Below are positions 61,566 to 64,000 of a stretch of 64,000 nt of DNA, piece by piece. Under the pieces are notes generated by a model. The model saw nothing but the letters and a program-made list of their open reading frames with translations, had not been told where the DNA came from and searched no databases. The stretch comes from Rhizobacter terrae (lineage in GTDB: Bacteria > Pseudomonadota > Gammaproteobacteria > Burkholderiales > Burkholderiaceae_C), in assembly GCF_003852895.1 (NCBI RefSeq), contig NZ_QUSW01000001.1:682001-746000 (forward strand). Reading direction: 5' to 3'. The position numbers were made by a program, and so were the translations under genes. Positions within the stretch are counted from its first letter, which is position 1. Every line of letters begins with the position of its first letter.

Positions 61566-62590
61566 CCTTCGCCTGGCCCGATCTGCTGTGGTTGTTGCTC
61601 AGCCTGCCGTTGCTGGTGCTGGCCTACGCGTGGCTGCTGTACCGGCGCAAGAAGAACACGGTGCGATTCGCCAGCCTGGCGCTGGTGAAGCAGGCGGCCG
61701 GCAAGGGCCCAGGCTGGCGCCGGCACGTGCCGCCGGCCCTGTTGCTGCTGGCCGTCGCCACCTTGCTGGTTGCGACTGCGCGGCCGCTGGCCATCGTGAC
61801 GCTGCCCAGCCAGCAGGAAACCATCGTCCTCGCCATGGACGTCTCCGGCAGCATGCAGGCCACGGACGTGCAACCCAACCGTCTCGTGGCCGCACAGGAG
61901 GCGGCCAAGGCCTTCATCAAGGACCTGCCGCGCAGCGTGCGCGTGGGCGTGGTGTCGTTCGCCGGCACGGCGGCTGTCGTGCAACCGCCCACGCAAAGCC
62001 GCGAGGACATCGTGGCCGCGATCGACCGCTTCCAGCTTCAACGCGGCACGGCGATCGGCAGCGGCATCGTGCTCTCGCTGGCCACGCTGTTCCCCGAGGC
62101 GGGCATCGACCTCTCGCAGATCACCGGCGCACGCAACATGCCCGTGGGCCCGAAGGACAAGCAGAAGAAGGAGCCTGAGCCGGTGGCGCCGGGCTCCTAC
62201 GGCTCGGGCGCGATCATCCTGCTCACCGACGGCCAGCGCACCACCGGGCCCGACCCCATGGACGCCGCCAAGATGGCCGCCGACCGCGGCGTGAAGGTCT
62301 ATGCGGTGGGCATCGGCACCAAGGACGGCGAAACCATCGGCTTCGAAGGCTGGAGCATGCGGGTGCGGCTGGACGAGGACGCGCTGAAGAACATCGCCAG
62401 CGCCACGCGGGCGGAATACTTCTACGCCGGCACCGCAGCCGATTTGAAGAAGGTCTACCAGTCGCTGAGCACGCGGCTCGTGGTGGAGAAGAAGGAAACC
62501 GAGATCAGCGGCTTGTTCGCAGCCGCCGCGGCGGTGCTGGTGGTGCTGGCCGCCGGGCTGTCGGTGGCGTGGTTCGGGCGGGTCATGTGA
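61562..62590 (+). CDS. VWA domain membrane protein (BatA-like)
   Basis: A 342-aa protein with an N-terminal hydrophobic segment (~5-25), a second (~57-78), a von Willebrand factor A domain (~88-290) with the MIDAS motif DVSGSM (~93-98) and TDGQRTTGPDPM, and a C-terminal membrane helix (~317-338). The MIDAS binds Mg or Mn and the ligand protein. BatA-type proteins are the membrane partners of MoxR. The start overlaps the DUF58 stop by 4 bp. The 3' end overlaps the convergent Crp/Fnr gene by 8 bp. Confidence 0.92.
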   Translation: MTFAWPDLLWLLLSLPLLVLAYAWLLYRRKKNTVRFASLALVKQAAGKGPGWRRHVPPALLLLAVATLLVATARPLAIVTLPSQQETIVLAMDVSGSMQATDVQPNRLVAAQEAAKAFIKDLPRSVRVGVVSFAGTAAVVQPPTQSREDIVAAIDRFQLQRGTAIGSGIVLSLATLFPEAGIDLSQITGARNMPVGPKDKQKKEPEPVAPGSYGSGAIILLTDGQRTTGPDPMDAAKMAADRGVKVYAVGIGTKDGETIGFEGWSMRVRLDEDALKNIASATRAEYFYAGTAADLKKVYQSLSTRLVVEKKETEISGLFAAAAAVLVVLAAGLSVAWFGRVM

Positions 62591-63236
62591 CCTTGGCCAT
62601 GGCCGCCGCATCCAGCAATTCGATGCGCCCATAGTGCAGCCGCACCAGCCCCTCGGCCTCCCATTGCCGCAACTGCCGGTTCACGCTCTGGCGTGACACG
62701 CCCAGCATCGCGGCCAGGTCTTCCTGCGACACGCCGAGCATGGTGGTGCCGTCGTGCACGCGCGTCTCCAGCGAGAGCATGCGCTTGGCCAGGCGCGCGG
62801 CCAGCGGCATGAGGATCACGTCGTCGATCCACGACAGCGCCACGCGCAGCCGCAGGCACACCAGCTTCGTGAAAGCCATGTGCACGTCAGGGCGCTCCTC
62901 GATGAGCCGGTGGAAGTCCTCCGCATTGACGATGGCCACCTCGCCCGGCTCCACCGCGATGATGTCGTAGACCCGCTGCCGGCCGATCAGCAGCGACACC
63001 TCGCCGAACCAGTGGCCCGGCTCCAGCAGAGAAATCACCGCCTGCCGGCCGTTCTCGGCCGACACGCTCACGCGAAGGCAGCCGCTGACCACGCCGAACA
63101 GTGCATCGGGCATCGAGCCCTTGAGGAAGAGCGACTCGCCGGCCACCAGCGGCTTGAAGCGCGACTGCGCGAGCAGCAGTGACTGCACCTCGTCGGGCAG
63201 GCGCATCGGGTCGTTGGCTGTGGCGGCAGAAGTCAT
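62583..63236 (-). CDS. Crp/Fnr family transcriptional regulator
   Basis: A 217-aa regulator. The N-terminal cyclic-nucleotide-binding domain (~20-135; GHWFGEVSLLIGRQRVYDIIAVEPGEV) has the phosphate-binding-cassette layout but replaces the canonical RTA by RVYDI, so cAMP binding is doubtful. No four-Cys Fe-S motif is present at the N-terminus, so it is not Fnr itself. The C-terminal winged helix (SQEDLAAMLGVSRQSVNRQLRQWEAEG) is complete. The start at 63236 is in the 91-bp spacer divergent from the NTF2-like gene, a potential target. Confidence 0.92.
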   Translation of the reverse strand: MTSAATANDPMRLPDEVQSLLLAQSRFKPLVAGESLFLKGSMPDALFGVVSGCLRVSVSAENGRQAVISLLEPGHWFGEVSLLIGRQRVYDIIAVEPGEVAIVNAEDFHRLIEERPDVHMAFTKLVCLRLRVALSWIDDVILMPLAARLAKRMLSLETRVHDGTTMLGVSQEDLAAMLGVSRQSVNRQLRQWEAEGLVRLHYGRIELLDAAAMAKVT

Positions 63237-63327
63237 GCGGGATTGTCCGGGGCTGCAAATGACAGAACGCGACAGTCAGCAGGAAAAGCGTTACCGATAG
63301 TAGGCGTCCGCACCACGCCACACCATC

Positions 63328-63837
63328 ATGAATCACACCGAGACGGAACAGACACAGCTCGTGCGCAGCACGCGCGAACGCATCGTGCGCGAGCACATGG
63401 AAAACGAGAACACCAAGCACTTCGAGCGGGTGCTCGGCACCTTCCCGCATCCGCACTACGAAATCATTCCAAGCGGCAAGACGCTGGATGGCACGCAGGC
63501 GGTCAACGGCTACTACATGAGCTCGCGGCGCATGTTCCCGGACCAGCGCAACGAGCTCATCGCGCTGCGGCATGCGGACGACGCGGTGATCGTGGAGTTC
63601 TGGCTGCGCGGCACGCACTCGGGCCATGACTCGGGCGTGAAGCCCACAGGCGCGTCGTTCGAGACGCGCATGACGGCCTTCTTCATCTTCGAGGGCACGG
63701 TGCTCCAATGCGAGCGGGTGTACTTCGACGCGATGGGCATCGCGCGCCAGCTCATGGGCAAGCCCAGCCTGTGGAAGCCGGGCAGCTGGCTGCGTGCGCT
63801 GCGCGTGCTGAAGCTGCTGCGGCAGCAGACGGCCTGA
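63328..63837 (+). CDS. Nuclear transport factor 2-like (SnoaL-type) protein
   Basis: A 169-aa protein of the NTF2/SnoaL cone fold: an N-terminal helix (VRSTRERIVREHMENENTKHFERVLGTF), PHYEIIPSGKTLDGTQAVNGYY, VEFWLRGTHSG and the beta segment FETRMTAFFIFEGTVLQCERVYFD. The length and motif order match bacterial SnoaL-like or limonene-epoxide-hydrolase-like proteins of unknown substrate. It is divergent from a Crp/Fnr-type regulator and ends 4 bp before the next gene, which may be its operon partner. Confidence 0.8.
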   Translation: MNHTETEQTQLVRSTRERIVREHMENENTKHFERVLGTFPHPHYEIIPSGKTLDGTQAVNGYYMSSRRMFPDQRNELIALRHADDAVIVEFWLRGTHSGHDSGVKPTGASFETRMTAFFIFEGTVLQCERVYFDAMGIARQLMGKPSLWKPGSWLRALRVLKLLRQQTA

Positions 63838-63841
63838 CCCC

Positions 63842-64000
63842 ATGCAGGCCCTTGCCGACTTCGATGGCGCGCGCGACGCCGCATCGCCCCTGGACCGGCT
63901 GCGCGAGATCCGTCGCCGCAGTGCCGCCTTCCGCGAGCGCTTCCTGGACGAGCCCGTCATCACCGGCGCACGCAGCCTGGACCTGCTGCGGGTGCCCTAC
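63842..64000 (+). CDS. Unidentified gene, cut by window end
   Basis: ATG 63842 opens a frame that runs to the window edge (53 codons): it begins MQALADFDGARDAASPLDRLRE and contains RERFLDEPVITGARSLDLLRVPY. No family is recognised from so short a fragment. The four-base gap to the NTF2-like stop suggests co-transcription. The rest lies outside. Confidence 0.55.
   Translation, partial: MQALADFDGARDAASPLDRLREIRRRSAAFRERFLDEPVITGARSLDLLRVPY

Overview
The window is a GC-rich, densely packed bacterial chromosome segment of about 60 protein genes. It has no rRNA, tRNA, CRISPR array, integrase or transposase that I can see. The gene families point to a betaproteobacterium of the order Burkholderiales, near the Comamonadaceae/Sphaerotilaceae group (Rubrivivax, Leptothrix, Roseateles relatives). 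The main markers are ribF-ileS-lspA, a divergent murB/yajQ pair, a PEP-CTERM protein, orphan TRAP and tripartite tricarboxylate permeases, and a PimC/PimD-like acyl-CoA dehydrogenase pair. That placement is inference from family content, not from a marker gene.

Layout. 1-11 kb: the end of an HTTM/DCC protein, aminopeptidase P, a 58-aa secreted peptide, a divergent MurA-type enzyme, a Mo-cofactor-fold periplasmic protein overlapping a hybrid histidine kinase, a Gly/Cys-rich protein, murB, yajQ and a retropepsin-like protein. 11-20 kb: a GH13 glycosidase, a PEP-CTERM protein, two acyl-CoA dehydrogenases, a P1 peptidase, a Tat-lipoprotein hydrolase and rsuA. 20-29 kb: a second hybrid kinase, then ribF, ileS and lspA. 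This trio is interrupted by a PAS-GGDEF cyclase, a mipA-type porin and a toxin-antitoxin pair. 29-35 kb: a TonB-C domain protein, an 83-bp palindromic repeat, exeA-gspB, and an SPFH protein with an SH3b-like partner. 35-39 kb: an unusual cluster of a 2OG-Fe(II) dioxygenase fused to a seven-blade WD40 propeller, an HD phosphohydrolase overlapping it by 4 bp, and a divergent TetR regulator; two identical perfect palindromes lie in the shared promoter. MOSC, quinone oxidoreductase, DUF2007 and DMT genes follow.

40-43 kb is a Fur-box-preceded operon (PepSY membrane protein, DUF2271, DUF4198, ApbE) that looks like an iron-linked flavinyl-transfer system; the DUF2271 protein carries a DGLSGAT motif. 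43-49 kb holds an SDR lacking YxxxK, a DMT transporter, TRAP permeases and two secreted proteins. 49-53 kb is a minus-strand operon (gamma-glutamyltransferase, FCP1-like phosphatase, RidA), preceded by a DUF3422 gene. 53-55 kb is tctBA without tctC. 55-58.5 kb is a tatD, spermidine-synthase-like, gspE operon. 58.6-62.6 kb is an HtrA-like protease followed by a MoxR-DUF58-VWA operon. The end has a Crp/Fnr regulator, an NTF2-like protein and a gene cut by the window edge.

The strongest candidates for something undescribed are the TetR-controlled dioxygenase-WD40/HD cluster, the FCP1-like phosphatase embedded in a gamma-glutamyltransferase operon, and the metal-ligand-less Mo-fold protein coupled to a hybrid kinase. 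The longest stretch without a gene is 28577-28869 (293 bp); I see only a weak dyad (GTGAC/GTCAC) there and no gene.
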